A stretch of DNA of 64,000 nucleotides from Plasmodium brasilianum (Eukaryota; Apicomplexa; Aconoidasida; Haemosporida; Plasmodiidae), in assembly GCF_023973825.1 (NCBI RefSeq), contig NC_090122.1, positions 496,001 to 560,000 of the forward strand. Reading direction: 5' to 3'. This document shows, in pieces, positions 1-11,222 of the stretch. The notes under the pieces are model-generated. The model was not told the origin of the DNA and did no database searches. It worked only from the letters and a program-made list of their open reading frames with translations. Position numbers and translations under genes: made by a program. The first letter of the stretch is position 1. The number at the start of each line of letters is the position of its first letter.

Positions 1-48
1 GCTTACAACTACTTACCGAAGGCTGTTCGCGATTTTACAGAGAAGTGA
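1..48 (+). CDS. 3' end of an upstream protein-coding gene (partial)
   Basis: The first 45 bases read in one frame as a plausible C-terminus (AYNYLPKAVRDFTEK) followed by TGA. Base composition here is about 45% G+C, against roughly 20% just downstream, which is typical of the switch from coding to 3' UTR in this genome. The body of the gene lies outside the window, so no family can be assigned. It would be convergent with the PRL phosphatase gene. An alternative is an untranslated GC-richer patch. Confidence 0.45.
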   Translation, partial: AYNYLPKAVRDFTEK

Positions 49-689
49 AATGGGTCTTAAACATAGGAAGGTACCTTTTGTTAGGGAGATAGAGCAAAAG
101 ATACCAGAGATAGCAGTGACCTCGCGTCAAAGAGAAACAAAATAGGAAAATTAATAAACAAAAACAAGGAAAGAATACATATAAGGGGGGTGGATACATT
201 TAAAATTTTCATAAATGGTGTTTTCATTTCAAGAGTCTTGAATAAAATTTTTTTTTTTTTTTTTTTTTCTTTTTTCTTTTTTTCCATTATAAATTAAAAT
301 TTATTTTAACATAGCTATAGTAATGGATACAGTTTAATGCACACATTAAATTATAAGTTTATATTTTCACGTAATTACACATTTGCATAAATTCATATTT
401 GTTATAAATATATATATATGTACATGTAAGTACGAATACATACGCATATGTACATAATGCATGAATATGTATATGCAGACATTTGCTCCATCTTAACCCA
501 TTTAAAGGTTTACCGTGTAACAAAAAAAAAAAAAAAAAAAAATGTATTCCTTCACATACTATTAATCCATATTTTTTCATTTTAAAATAAATAACAACGA
601 TGTCACAATTATGCGCATATATTTGTTTTATTTTAAATTAATTTGTATTTTATACTTTTCTTTTATTTAAAAAAAAAAAAAAAAAAAAC
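49..689. other. Convergent intergenic region
   Basis: This AT-rich spacer lies between the 3' end of the plus-strand gene and the 3' end of the minus-strand PRL gene. It holds several poly(dT)/poly(dA) runs (about 248-268, 522-541 and 670-688) and ATGTATAT-type microsatellite sequence at 400-480. I see no exon or RNA gene. Confidence 0.6.
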
Positions 690-1352
690 TTACATAAAAT
701 GACATTTTCTCAGACAATTTTTTTTTTTTTTTTTTTTCTTGTATTCTTTTAAAAACTGTAACTGTCTTTTGTTAATTGCACCTTTTCTTCTATCTCGTAT
801 AAAAACAATTGCATCAATAGGATCCATTCCAAATTCAATTAATACAATAGAAGCTAAAACAGGTGCTCTACCTAACCCTGCTACACAATGAACGGCAACT
901 GCGCAATTATTTTTAATTACATTATTTACAATGTTTAACCAATTATTAACAATATCTACATTTGGGGCATCCCCATCTGGGAATATTAATTCATGAACAT
1001 TTATTCCTGCATTTTTTATTTCACCATCATTATATGTCCTCTCGCATGTACGAACTAAATCAGTCACATTATAATTTTTCATTTCTTTTATATATAATGG
1101 TAATAAATCATTTGTTGGTGCATCTAAAATCAAAATTTTTATTTTCCCATGCTCAATTTTTGTTGGATGATTTAAAACTGGGTTTAAGTAATCCATATTA
1201 TAGTTTGCATTACCTAAATATCTTTCCATTTCGAAATATTTCACATTTATTCTATTAATAACTTTATCAAAAGTACTACTTTTTTTATAAACTCGTTTAT
1301 TACAATAAAAGAAGGATTTACTTAATAATTCATAATCAACACTACTTTGCAT
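690..1352 (-). CDS. PRL: PRL-type (PTP4A) protein tyrosine phosphatase
   Basis: Single-exon gene for 220 aa, the usual size of the family (about 160-220 aa). The dual-specificity phosphatase signature HCVAGLGRAP lies at residues 155-164, giving nucleophile Cys156 and phosphate-binding Arg162 (CX5R). A WPD-loop equivalent, FPDGD, is at 124-128 with Asp126 as candidate general acid. The C-terminus is strongly basic (Lys run at 205-211) and ends in CHFM, a CaaX box with Cys217 for farnesylation. A polybasic stretch plus prenylation is the membrane anchor typical of PRLs, so the enzyme should sit at endomembranes or the plasma membrane. The Plasmodium orthologue is known as a farnesylated phosphatase. 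The poly-Lys tract is encoded by a homopolymer, so its exact length is uncertain. Confidence 0.95.
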   Translation of the reverse strand: MQSSVDYELLSKSFFYCNKRVYKKSSTFDKVINRINVKYFEMERYLGNANYNMDYLNPVLNHPTKIEHGKIKILILDAPTNDLLPLYIKEMKNYNVTDLVRTCERTYNDGEIKNAGINVHELIFPDGDAPNVDIVNNWLNIVNNVIKNNCAVAVHCVAGLGRAPVLASIVLIEFGMDPIDAIVFIRDRRKGAINKRQLQFLKEYKKKKKKKNCLRKCHFM

Positions 1353-4253
1353 TTTTCACGAATTTCTGAAAAATGAGTCTTTTTCTTTTTTTTCCTTTTG
1401 CTGTTTTGCGAGTGTATATATATATACATATACACATACAATTATACAGCTTTATATGCACTAATTTAGCACGGTTTAAAACTCGTTTCAACTGCTACAA
1501 GCTACTTCGGGGGATCAATTCGGATGCTTCAACTAAGCACCAATAAGGGTCTTACTAACTGGTTAACACCAAATAGGATAACTCTATAGTGGCAATGTTA
1601 AAAATATATATAATAACATCATATGCAAAAAGTATTTTTGCATACAAAAAAATTACATACAAAAAAAAAAAAAAAATCGTTAATTAAAAATATATTCACT
1701 ATTTCGTGTAAACTATAAACAAATATGAACACTATTCCTTGAAATAAAATCTTTTTTTTTTCAATATTTCATTGTGTAAATATAAACAAATGTTCGTATA
1801 TTCGTATATGCGCATAAGCATATATGTGTACATGTATATGTTCGTATATATATATAGGCAGATGGATAAAAATGTCATGCAAAATTATTATTGTTACTTA
1901 TGCATGTAGCACACATAGACACACACACGTATATGTATGTATATATATATATATATGTACATGCAATAAATTATATATTTATTAATATTACCTTTTTGAG
2001 GTAAATATATGCGTATGTAATTTCCAATTTTGAAATATGGGAAAGGGGATTAGCACAATTTGTGGGAACGGTAGAGTCAAGAAGAGTACATCCATCTATA
2101 CATATATGCAAACAAACATACATACATATATACACAAATAACATGTATATTACTTTATATCAATACTAAATATAATTAATAATAGATGTAATTTTTAAAA
2201 ATGTGCTATTTGATATTCTTCATATTTGCATAAATAAACAAATTCTTATGACAAAACATAAATACGTATATTAATAAATAAAAAAAAAAATACGTAATCA
2301 TTAAACAGATGCACCTTTTTTTTTCTTTAAAACACTTGTAAGAAATGATAAAATTTCAAAAATTATTATCACAACTATTTTATAACTTGTACACTAAATA
2401 TATATAGATATTTTATAAAATTATAAAGGAAGTGATAAATCATTGTAGCATATAACGTGTGACAATGTGTATATGTGAGGTATGTAAATATTTATGTATA
2501 TATATATATATTTATAAATGTATAAATACATTAGATGCAAAGAAAGAACTTAGAATGGCGGGTGTAATGGGGGAAAAAAAAAAAAAGGTATTTAAATAAT
2601 AGACCGCATATAGGTAGTAAAATGAAAACTTTGTGTATAAATATGTATTAATTGCATGTAAAATGGGATGAAAGGTAATAAAAAGAAATATATATATATG
2701 TAAATGGATATATAAACAGAAATATAGATAATACACAAACAAATACGCATGCACATATATGTATATTTTTAAATGTGTACTTATATCTCTGTCACTCCGA
2801 AAAGGCAGTGCGTTTTTACACACGCACCGTAATATAAAATAGTTCACATTTCGACATAAACAAATATTTCATTTTTCTCTTATACTTATCCCATTTATTA
2901 TAAAAAAAATGAAATTAACTTATTTAATAAAAAAAAAAAAAATTAATCTTAAAATGATGAATGGATATACTTTGTAACAATGTTACATATAATAAATCCG
3001 TTCTCATTAAAGTCAATTTATATATAATTCTTATTAATTATATCCGCGGTGGTGGTAAAAGAAAAAAATGTATATATATGTATATTATTATTTAATTTTA
3101 ATATGTATACAGCAATATTAAATATTCTAATTAATAAGTTGCACATCTTTTGTGTTCTCTAAAAGCTTATTTTTTACAATTTACACAACTGGTATATTTA
3201 TCCTCCAGTTTTTTTCTAATTTTTTTTTTATATTATAATTCTTTTATATAATTTATTCGTAAATAACACAAGCCAATAATTCATTTAACAATCTCCACTC
3301 ATACTTATACAATGCAAAGGCTCGCGTAAACACATAATTTATCTTTGTATTTATTCTTACGCTTACCCGTACGCTTTCTCTTATTCTTACTCTATCTTAT
3401 TTTATTTTTTCATAAACCTTTCTATGTTAACATTTGCAATATTTTCTATTTTTGGACGCTCTCTGAATATGTTACAAACATAATTTAATTCCTACGTTAT
3501 CTAACTACTTGCATTTGTTTATTATTTTTTCCTTATCCCTTTTTGTCATTTATTCATTATTTATATATTTATGTAGTTCTTCTCAGCTTCTTGATGCACT
3601 GATGAGATTAAAATTACATATCAATGTAAATGATATAAATTCAAATAAGTAATTAGCTCATATTATATACATATAAAAATTTATAGTTATTGTGTTCAAC
3701 CCTTGGGTTGTTTCCTCTGCCGTGTATGGTGGGCTTTAAAAGTTTATCTGCTTTTTATTTTTTTGAATATATGTTTTAATATTATCGTTACTTTTAGTCA
3801 TAATTTATATTCTCTAACCATGCAAATGGGGGATAAAAAAAAAAAAATCGTCTTTCGTTTTACATATAATTTATTTTTACTTTTTTTATCATCCAAATTG
3901 TAAAATTGAAATATACTATTTTTTTTTTTTTCCCCTTTCTTTTCTTATAATATCTGCTTTACCCCAACGTTCGCTTTTTTCCTATGCTCGCAAACACAAA
4001 TACAATTTTCCTTGTATATAAGATGCTCTTAATATATTTTATTTCCATTTAACTTATTTTGCAAAATATCTAAACAACTGAAATTTAAGTCTTCCGAAAA
4101 ATTGAATATTGTCTTATGCATATTATATTAATAAATAAACGTGTTTTTTATTGTTATGTACTTTTTTTTTTTATTAAATATAAGCTTATAAATATATATA
4201 TATATATATATATACACAAAATTGTACACGTATATAAATAAATAAATAAATAA

Positions 4254-4290
<37 letters not shown>
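1353..4290. other. Long intergenic region upstream of PRL
   Basis: About 2.9 kb with no convincing gene. It is dominated by (TA)n/(TATG)n microsatellites (for example 1405-1435, 1938-1960, 4195-4215, 4255-4290) and poly(dA)/poly(dT) runs. Two patches are clearly richer in G+C: 1476-1604 and 2038-2098. The first lies about 120 bp upstream of the PRL start and could be its 5' UTR or an RNA gene. Short open frames in this tract are low-complexity and not supported. Confidence 0.6.
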
Positions 4291-4293
<3 letters not shown>

Positions 4294-4754
4294 AAGTATA
4301 TACGCATACGTAATGCGTAATATATATGGGAATGAATTTTTCCTTTCCTGTTTAAATTCAATGCTTATTTTATGATATCAGCAAATTGTTTCGTGGTCTA
4401 TTATATAGAGAGTTATAGCATATATACATGTTTCTTATTTTTTTTTGTTTTTTCATAATTATATTTAAATTATATAGTTTACTTTTGTAAGTTATATAAA
4501 AATATGACTTTCAATTAAAAACTCTTCAATAAAATTTCTCTGATATTAAATATATATATATTTATTAATCGAATGAAAAATATATAATGTGTTATTTTGT
4601 ATGAAATTAAAATTTCCCCTAAATATATTGTAAGTATTATATATATATAATATATATACATATACCAAATGGAAACATTACTATTTTTCTATATATATAT
4701 GAAAAAAAAAAATGTTAATGTAAAATGAAAAGGTTTTTTTTTTTTTTTTTTTTT
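4291..4754 (+). repeat. Left arm of a perfect 464-bp inverted repeat
   Basis: Bases 4291-4754 are the exact reverse complement of 4855-5318; the coordinates sum to 9609 throughout, and the match breaks at 4290/5319. The arms meet at the N run inside a homopolymer. Together with the third, noisier direct copy at about 5372-5849 this looks like a mis-joined read, not biology. Confidence 0.9.
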
Positions 4755-4854
4755 NNNNNNNNNNNNNNNNNNNNNNNNNNNNNNNNNNNNNNNNNNNNNN
4801 NNNNNNNNNNNNNNNNNNNNNNNNNNNNNNNNNNNNNNNNNNNNNNNNNNNNNN
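4755..4854. other. Assembly gap (100 N)
   Basis: Exactly 100 N bases, a conventional size for a gap of unknown length. It is bounded by a poly(dT) run on the left and the complementary poly(dA) run on the right, at the centre of a perfect palindrome. Confidence 0.99.
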
Positions 4855-5318
4855 AAAAAAAAAAAAAAAAAAAAACCTTTTCATTTTACATTAACATTTT
4901 TTTTTTTCATATATATATAGAAAAATAGTAATGTTTCCATTTGGTATATGTATATATATTATATATATATAATACTTACAATATATTTAGGGGAAATTTT
5001 AATTTCATACAAAATAACACATTATATATTTTTCATTCGATTAATAAATATATATATATTTAATATCAGAGAAATTTTATTGAAGAGTTTTTAATTGAAA
5101 GTCATATTTTTATATAACTTACAAAAGTAAACTATATAATTTAAATATAATTATGAAAAAACAAAAAAAAATAAGAAACATGTATATATGCTATAACTCT
5201 CTATATAATAGACCACGAAACAATTTGCTGATATCATAAAATAAGCATTGAATTTAAACAGGAAAGGAAAAATTCATTCCCATATATATTACGCATTACG
5301 TATGCGTATATACTTACA
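4855..5318 (-). repeat. Right arm of the perfect inverted repeat
   Basis: Reverse complement of 4291-4754 without a mismatch that I can find. It carries only intergenic-type sequence and no gene. Confidence 0.9.
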
Positions 5319-5371
5319 AGTTATAAAGATAATAATAAATTAAATAAATAATATAATATTTATTATTATAT

Positions 5372-5849
5372 ATATGTGGTAAGTAATAACTACCGCATTA
5401 CGTATGCCGTAAATTAATGGTGCAATTTTTTTCCTTCCTGTTTAATTCATGCTATTTTATGAATATCAGCAAAATTGTTTTCGTGGTTATTAATATAGGA
5501 GTTATAGCATATATAATGTTTCTTGATTTTTTTTTGTTTTTTCATAATTATATTTAAATTATATAGTTTACTTTTGTAAGTTATATAAAAATATGACTTT
5601 CAATTAAAAACTCTTCAATAAAATTTCTCTGATATTAAATATATATATATTTATTAATCGAATGAAAAATATTTATTTATGTGAAGTAGTAGCTTATTGT
5701 TTGGTAAACTGAAATTAATTTCCCTTATTGTAGTATTTATAAAAATAATAACATATACCAAATGGAAACATTACTATTTTTCTATATATATATGAAAAAA
5801 AAAAATGTTAATGTAAAATGAAAAGGTTTTTTTTTTTTTTTTTTTTTTT
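5372..5849 (+). repeat. Third, imperfect direct copy of the repeat arm
   Basis: This segment repeats 4291-4754 in the same orientation. The stretch 5372-5520 and the stretch 5664-5760 differ by many one-base insertions and deletions, while 5530-5660 and 5757-5826 are nearly identical. It ends in the same poly(dT) run and then continues into unique sequence from about 5850. The alternation of clean and indel-rich stretches resembles uncorrected long-read sequence. Confidence 0.8.
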
Positions 5850-6798
5850 ATATTTATACTCAATAAATAACAAACTTCTAAAATACTGTTCCAACTAATA
5901 TATTTTTGCGATTTATTTATTAAAAAATAATGAAAATTAATGTTATTTTTTTTTTTGATTTAATTTTTTTATAAACGGAAAAATAACGAAAATGACGAAT
6001 AAAAATTTTAATTTGAAAATAAAAATATGTATTATATATATATTATATATATGTATATATTTTATATATTTTTATGAACACATTCGTAAAAAATGACAAA
6101 AAATTTTTAATATGTAATAAACTATTATGAGATGAGATTTTGTAATTTTTAATTTATATTGAATAATCAAATAAAAAGGAATTTTATTTAAATGGTTGGT
6201 ACATATATATAAATATTTATTTTACGCATATTTTATGTTTCAAAATTAAAATATTTAATTGCGGACAACTTTAATTTACATAATAAAGCAATTAAAATTG
6301 TGATATAAATACATATATATATAACAATACATATTTATAACTATAATTGTAAAAATTGTAAAAATATATTATATACATAAATGTGCGTACTGTATAATTT
6401 ATTTTTATATATATGTCATAGTTCTTTTTTTTTTCCATTTTTATGCATTTGTATTAATTTTATCCTTTTTATTCTGCTTCAAGCAGTGCATCATTTGAAT
6501 TGGGCCAAATATGGCGAAATTGTGTACTACATTTTTTTATCAATTTTGTTAACATTTCTCTATTACAATATGCTTATTAATGTGTAAAATATTATATACC
6601 ATGTATATATATATATATGTATGTTTTTATACAAATAATGTTCTTATTTAACTATACTTCAATTTTTTCTCCTGTCCTTTTCTGATAGTTCCACGTCCAT
6701 TTTTTTGTGCAATTTTGCATTAAAGCATGCCTGCTAAAGAATTTGGTAAAACATAACGGAAACAAAAAAAAAAAACTATAAAAGCATAAAAAAAAAAA
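5850..6798. other. Intergenic region upstream of the small basic protein gene
   Basis: AT-rich spacer with poly(dA)/poly(dT) and TATA microsatellites. An open frame at 6381-6587 is hydrophobic and low-complexity and I do not support it as a gene. No RNA gene is seen. Confidence 0.5.
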
Positions 6799-7394
6799 AT
6801 GAACCTTGTTAAATATAGTTTTGAATATAGAAACATATTTTCCCTTTCGAAAAATACTGTATGTTCCTTAAAATGTTTTCCAATTATTGAAAAAAAAAAT
6901 TCATTGTTCAAGTATGGAATTTCTAAATTTAAATACCTTGATAAGTTAGCTATAATAAGAGAAGATAATATGCTAACAAATTCGTATTTTTTGAATGATT
7001 CTTTTTTTTTACACATTTTAAAGGAAAACGAGGAAAATCCTATATTTAAAAAAACTCCCCAGGTTTTAAATCCTTTTTTTTTCTTTTTGTCTATTACAAA
7101 ATGATATATTTTTATTGCCATATATAATTTCTCTCACTTGCTTCAGCATATGTTTATAATATAAAAATACATACTGAAGGCATATTACATGAAAACCTTT
7201 ACTACTCAAGATAATGACGCGATATTTACATGCGGTTATTACATCGTATATAATTTGAGATGCTTTAAAAATCTAATCCAACTTCTTTTTTTAATTCTCA
7301 GGAATTGTTATATTTTAAAAATAAAAAAACAAAGTTAGCCTTGAGAAGAAAAAGAAAAAGAATGGGTGAACGTATAAGTTTAAGATATAGATGA
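6799..7394 (+). CDS. Small basic protein, possibly mitochondrial ribosomal (two exons)
   Basis: Exon 1 is 6799-7062 (88 codons) and ends at CCCCAG before a GTTTTA donor. Exon 2 is 7302-7394, after a TTAATTCTCAG acceptor. Both junctions are in phase 0 and the joined frame gives 118 aa. The N-terminus has few acidic residues and could be an organelle presequence. The C-terminus is very basic, with KNKKTKLALRRKRKRMGER, a composition seen in small organellar ribosomal proteins; it loosely recalls the KKKTS...RR start of bL32. A second donor inside exon 2 (GTATAAGT at 7377 minus 6) could splice to an acceptor at 7520-7521 and replace the last residues with LTLTHFFK, stop at 7545-7547. The family is not established. 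Confidence 0.55.
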
Positions 7395-7547
7395 CGTAGT
7401 ATATCATACGGTGTTGTTATATATATATATATATGTATAACATACAGTTTGTATGCATGTACAGCATACATTATGCCTAATGATATGTTTTTTCGCATGT
7501 CATTACAACTTCATTTTTCAGTTACGCTTACGCATTTTTTTAAATGA

Positions 7548-8799
7548 AAAGTAACAAGTTTTAATTTGCTGTTAAAATGTTTATTTATGTTTGTATACAT
7601 ATAGCCATCATGTATATGCATTATATAATACACTTTGTCAACATAGAGGGCTTTAAATTCGAAAGAATATGTAAATAACAATATTATGTATGCTTGCACA
7701 TACATTATGGACTTTATACTTTTATTTTATCCCCATTTTAATTTGTTGCTATTTTTTTCAAAAAGTTCATGTGTTATTTAGTGTATATATATTCAACACC
7801 ATATACGTGCATATGCAAACATATATATAATATTTTCATAAACTTTTAACTTATTTAAAAAAAAATAAAAAAACAGAGTTCGAAAAATAAGTTACACTTT
7901 TAAAATAATACCATTATGATCTATTTTGCTCCTGTAGTAAAATTTTTTTTTTTTTTTAAATGATAAACCAAATAGAAGGGAAACTTATATATACAAGCAT
8001 TTTCTCCATATTAGGCATATACTTCATTGTATGATACATTTTATATATTTTCTACTACGGGAATAGTTGTTGGAATTACGTGACACTCGGTGAACAATTT
8101 TTAGCGGCATATTTAGGTTATGTAAAATAAAGAAAAACGAAGAGCGACTGGCGAGATTAAAAAGAAGGAACAAAAATTATTGACATTCTATAAATAAAAA
8201 ATGAATGTCTTTTTATTCTCCTTTTTTACAAAGAATTTTTTACGTTTATTTTCTTTTTGTTCTTATGATGTTTACAATTGCGTCCTTTGTTTTTTTTTTC
8301 AAAGAGATATAGAACAACTTTAATATACGGTATAACGCACAAGGTGCATCTTATCTTACGTTTTGGTGTCGCAATATACGAATGTCAAAAATATAAGAAA
8401 AGTAAACGAAAATAATTGCTAAAACGAATACGAAACAGTAAAATATTATGCACAGGCGTATGTAGTAAAACGAAATACGCATTAACTGAAATACATTTAT
8501 AATACAAATATTACAATAAAAAAACAAAAATAATAAATATAAAAATGTTATTTTATCTTCAATTTATTCCATTTTACTTTACCTTCCACCAACTCCATTC
8601 TGTCCGCCCTTTTTGCTTTTTATTTTATTATTTTTTTTTTTAAATCATTATAATATATAAAAAAAAAGTTCAATTGTAGGGAGAAACAAAATTTTTTCTG
8701 ATTTACGTAATATAAAAGAATATTTAAAAGTTTTCTACGTATCTTTTATTTTTAAATAAAAAGATATGCTTGATACATGTTACGTGCTTACTCGTATAA

Positions 8800-8864
<65 letters not shown>

Positions 8865-8955
8865 GCACAAATGTATACACGTGTGTGTACATATATACAT
8901 TTGTTCATGTAAAAATGTGTATGTACTACAGATTAGTTATCAGGGGCAAAAATAA
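7548..8955. other. Intergenic region upstream of UGT
   Basis: No gene recognised. It contains poly(dA)/poly(dT), a (TA)n microsatellite at about 8803-8858, and a moderately GC-richer patch at 8050-8170 that may be a transcript leader. Confidence 0.5.
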
Positions 8956-9110
8956 TATTTTTGTGAACTTTCGTTAACATTTTTGCAAGAAAATTGTTAA
9001 CATTTTTGTGTATATTTTGTTAACATATTTGCTAGGAATTTATTCACATTTTTGCGCGGAATTTGTTCACATTTTTACTCTGAATTTGTTCACATTTTTG
9101 CAAAAATTTA
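8956..9110 (+). repeat. Degenerate ~28-bp tandem repeat upstream of UGT
   Basis: Five to six imperfect copies of a unit like GAATTTGTTCACATTTTTGC, with variants TTGTTAACATTTTTG. The array lies 150-300 bp upstream of the UGT start, inside the likely promoter or 5' UTR. Confidence 0.75.
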
Positions 9111-9256
9111 AGAATAATTTGTGGATATTTTGCGAAAAGATTTAATAGAACAAACAAGCACCAGTTAACAATTTTCGCAAACATTAATAAAGTATATTGA
9201 GAACTGACATATTTCGTTTGATACACATAATTTTTACTAGTGACATTATAAGAAAT

Positions 9257-10291
9257 ATGGTGAAAATTAAAAAAAGCAGTATGCTGTTTTGGAAGAAGGA
9301 TATAAATAAAGAGTTGCGTCTTTATAATTTTTTGAATGGTCTATTTTGTGTTAGTGGGATATATTTTTTTTTTGTAATATTTGGGTATTATCAAGAAAAA
9401 TTACCAAATTTAGGGAAAGAGAAAGAAAAATTTTATTATAATATATTTTTAATATATGTCCTATGTTTATCAAATAGTATATGTAGCTTATTTGCAATAT
9501 TTATTAAGAGTAAATTAAATAATGAAAATTTTATTCCATATTTAAAAAATAAAGTGGATATGTATTTTATAAAGCAAATAATGTTAATATCAATTACTTA
9601 TTCAATAGCAATGATAGCAACAAATTATTCATTAAGTCATGTTAATTTCCCAACTCAAGTTCTTGTAAAGTCAGGTAAAATGATACCAATAGTAGTAGGG
9701 GGTTATTTATTTTTCGGAAAAAAATATCCTTATTATGATTACATTTCTGTATTTTTAATTACATCATCATTAGTAGTATTTAATTTAATAAGAACAAGAA
9801 CTCCAAAAGAAGTTAATCAAACAACCTTTGGACTTTTACTTTTATCTATATCATTATTATGTGATGGTTTAACAGGACCAAGACAGGATAAATTATTAAG
9901 TAAATATAATGTGGACTCAGTCAATTTGATGTTTTTTGTCAATATTTTTGCATTTATTTTTAATTTAATTGCATCATTAATAATTGAAGGTTCCAAGCCG
10001 TATAACTTCATAAATAAATATACTGACTCGTATTATTATATATTAGCCTTTTCAATAAGTGGAAGCTTAGGTCAATTTTTTGTTTTTTATTCTCTTAAAG
10101 TGTACGGTAGCTTATATACTAGTCTTTTCACAACTCTCAGAAAAGCATTAAGTACAGTTGTATCGGTGTATTTATTTGGTCACGTTTTGAAACCTTTGCA
10201 ATGGGGATGTATTTCTGTCATATTCTCAACTTTGATCATACAAAATTACCTGAAGCAACAAGCGAAGAGAGTTCATGCAAAAAGCAAGTAA
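9257..10291 (+). CDS. UGT: UDP-galactose/nucleotide-sugar transporter (SLC35B1-like)
   Basis: Single exon. I prefer the ATG at 9257 (MVKIKKSSMLFWKKDINKEL), giving 344 aa; an in-frame ATG at 9197 would add 20 residues that look like leader sequence. The protein is hydrophobic throughout, with about ten membrane spans, as in drug/metabolite-superfamily transporters. Typical family features are visible: TNYSLSHVNFPTQVLVKSGK with the central Lys, VGGYLFFGKKYPYYDY, and DGLTGPRQDKLL. The C-terminus is basic (KQQAKRVHAKSK) with Lys at position -3, in line with an ER-retention-type signal though not a perfect KKxx. It probably carries UDP-sugars across the ER/Golgi membrane. The Plasmodium orthologue is annotated as UDP-galactose transporter. 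Confidence 0.93.
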   Translation: MVKIKKSSMLFWKKDINKELRLYNFLNGLFCVSGIYFFFVIFGYYQEKLPNLGKEKEKFYYNIFLIYVLCLSNSICSLFAIFIKSKLNNENFIPYLKNKVDMYFIKQIMLISITYSIAMIATNYSLSHVNFPTQVLVKSGKMIPIVVGGYLFFGKKYPYYDYISVFLITSSLVVFNLIRTRTPKEVNQTTFGLLLLSISLLCDGLTGPRQDKLLSKYNVDSVNLMFFVNIFAFIFNLIASLIIEGSKPYNFINKYTDSYYYILAFSISGSLGQFFVFYSLKVYGSLYTSLFTTLRKALSTVVSVYLFGHVLKPLQWGCISVIFSTLIIQNYLKQQAKRVHAKSK

Positions 10292-11222
10292 CGGAGCACT
10301 CAACAGGAGGAAAGCCGTTCAGCTCGCTACGCGGAATTTCCATTTCGTCTATATTTCGCAGAAATCTTTCGGACATTGTTTTTATGTGCATTGCTATTTA
10401 TGGGCATTGTTTTTACGTGCATTCTTATTATGGGCATTGTTTTTATATGAAGCTTTTTACGCTCCTTTGGAATTCTTTTGCGTTTTTATGCAATTTTTTT
10501 TGCACTGTTGTTACCTTTTTTTTACCCCATTTTTTATCCCATTCCTTACCCCCTGTTTCAGGTTCATTTATTTTGCCCACACCCTTTTTGCGCTATATAG
10601 TTGCTGCTATTTCTGAAAAACATTTTTACGTTTTTTTTTCACGTCTTTCCCATACCCCCCTTAATAACTTATTTTGGTTAAGCGTATTTTTCATGTTTCT
10701 GTCATGAAACTCTTCAACTGCACAGATTTCTCTCTGTTATAAATTGCATATGTTTACATTTGTTATTTCTATTTTTAAATTGTACAAGTATAAATTTTCT
10801 TTAAAAGTTGAAACATACAAAAAAGAAAAAAATTATAATTAAATGGAATGAGAAGGATGACGCACTGGCGACAAGGCCAAAAAAAAAAAAAAAAAAAAAA
10901 GAAAAGGAAAAAAAACTACACATCTCAAAACTGCAACGTGAGAAAAGTTGAAAATGAAGCATTTAAAATATGCATTAGAAACGTGCAATGCTGTGAAGAA
11001 TGGTAAATATATACATAATAATATATCTAATAATACATAGACCTTGCATGCACAATGCATGCAAAATGGGTAACTTTAAGTGCAATTAGCATATATACGT
11101 ATGTACGTACATACACATATATATATGTACATATACATACATATATATATACAATTTTATACACATACGTTAGTGATACACGAGGGGCACACAAAATACG
11201 CTCGAACACTCATCGAGGAAGA
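10292..11222. other. Convergent intergenic region between UGT and ubiquilin
   Basis: The first part (10380-10460) carries three to four copies of a 24-27 bp element containing GGGCATTGTTTTTATG. Long pyrimidine stretches follow to about 10700. Poly(dA) lies at 10880-10900, and ATGTACAT-type microsatellite at 11090-11150. Open frames over the repeats reflect the repeat and are not genes. Confidence 0.6.

Noticed and set aside
4681..4928. Two identical 67-aa frames crossing the N gap on opposite strands
   Set aside because: They are produced by the palindrome and by translating N bases; not genes.
10201..10707. 168-aa frame overlapping the UGT 3' end
   Set aside because: First part is an out-of-frame shadow of UGT, the rest is repeat and pyrimidine-rich 3' flank.
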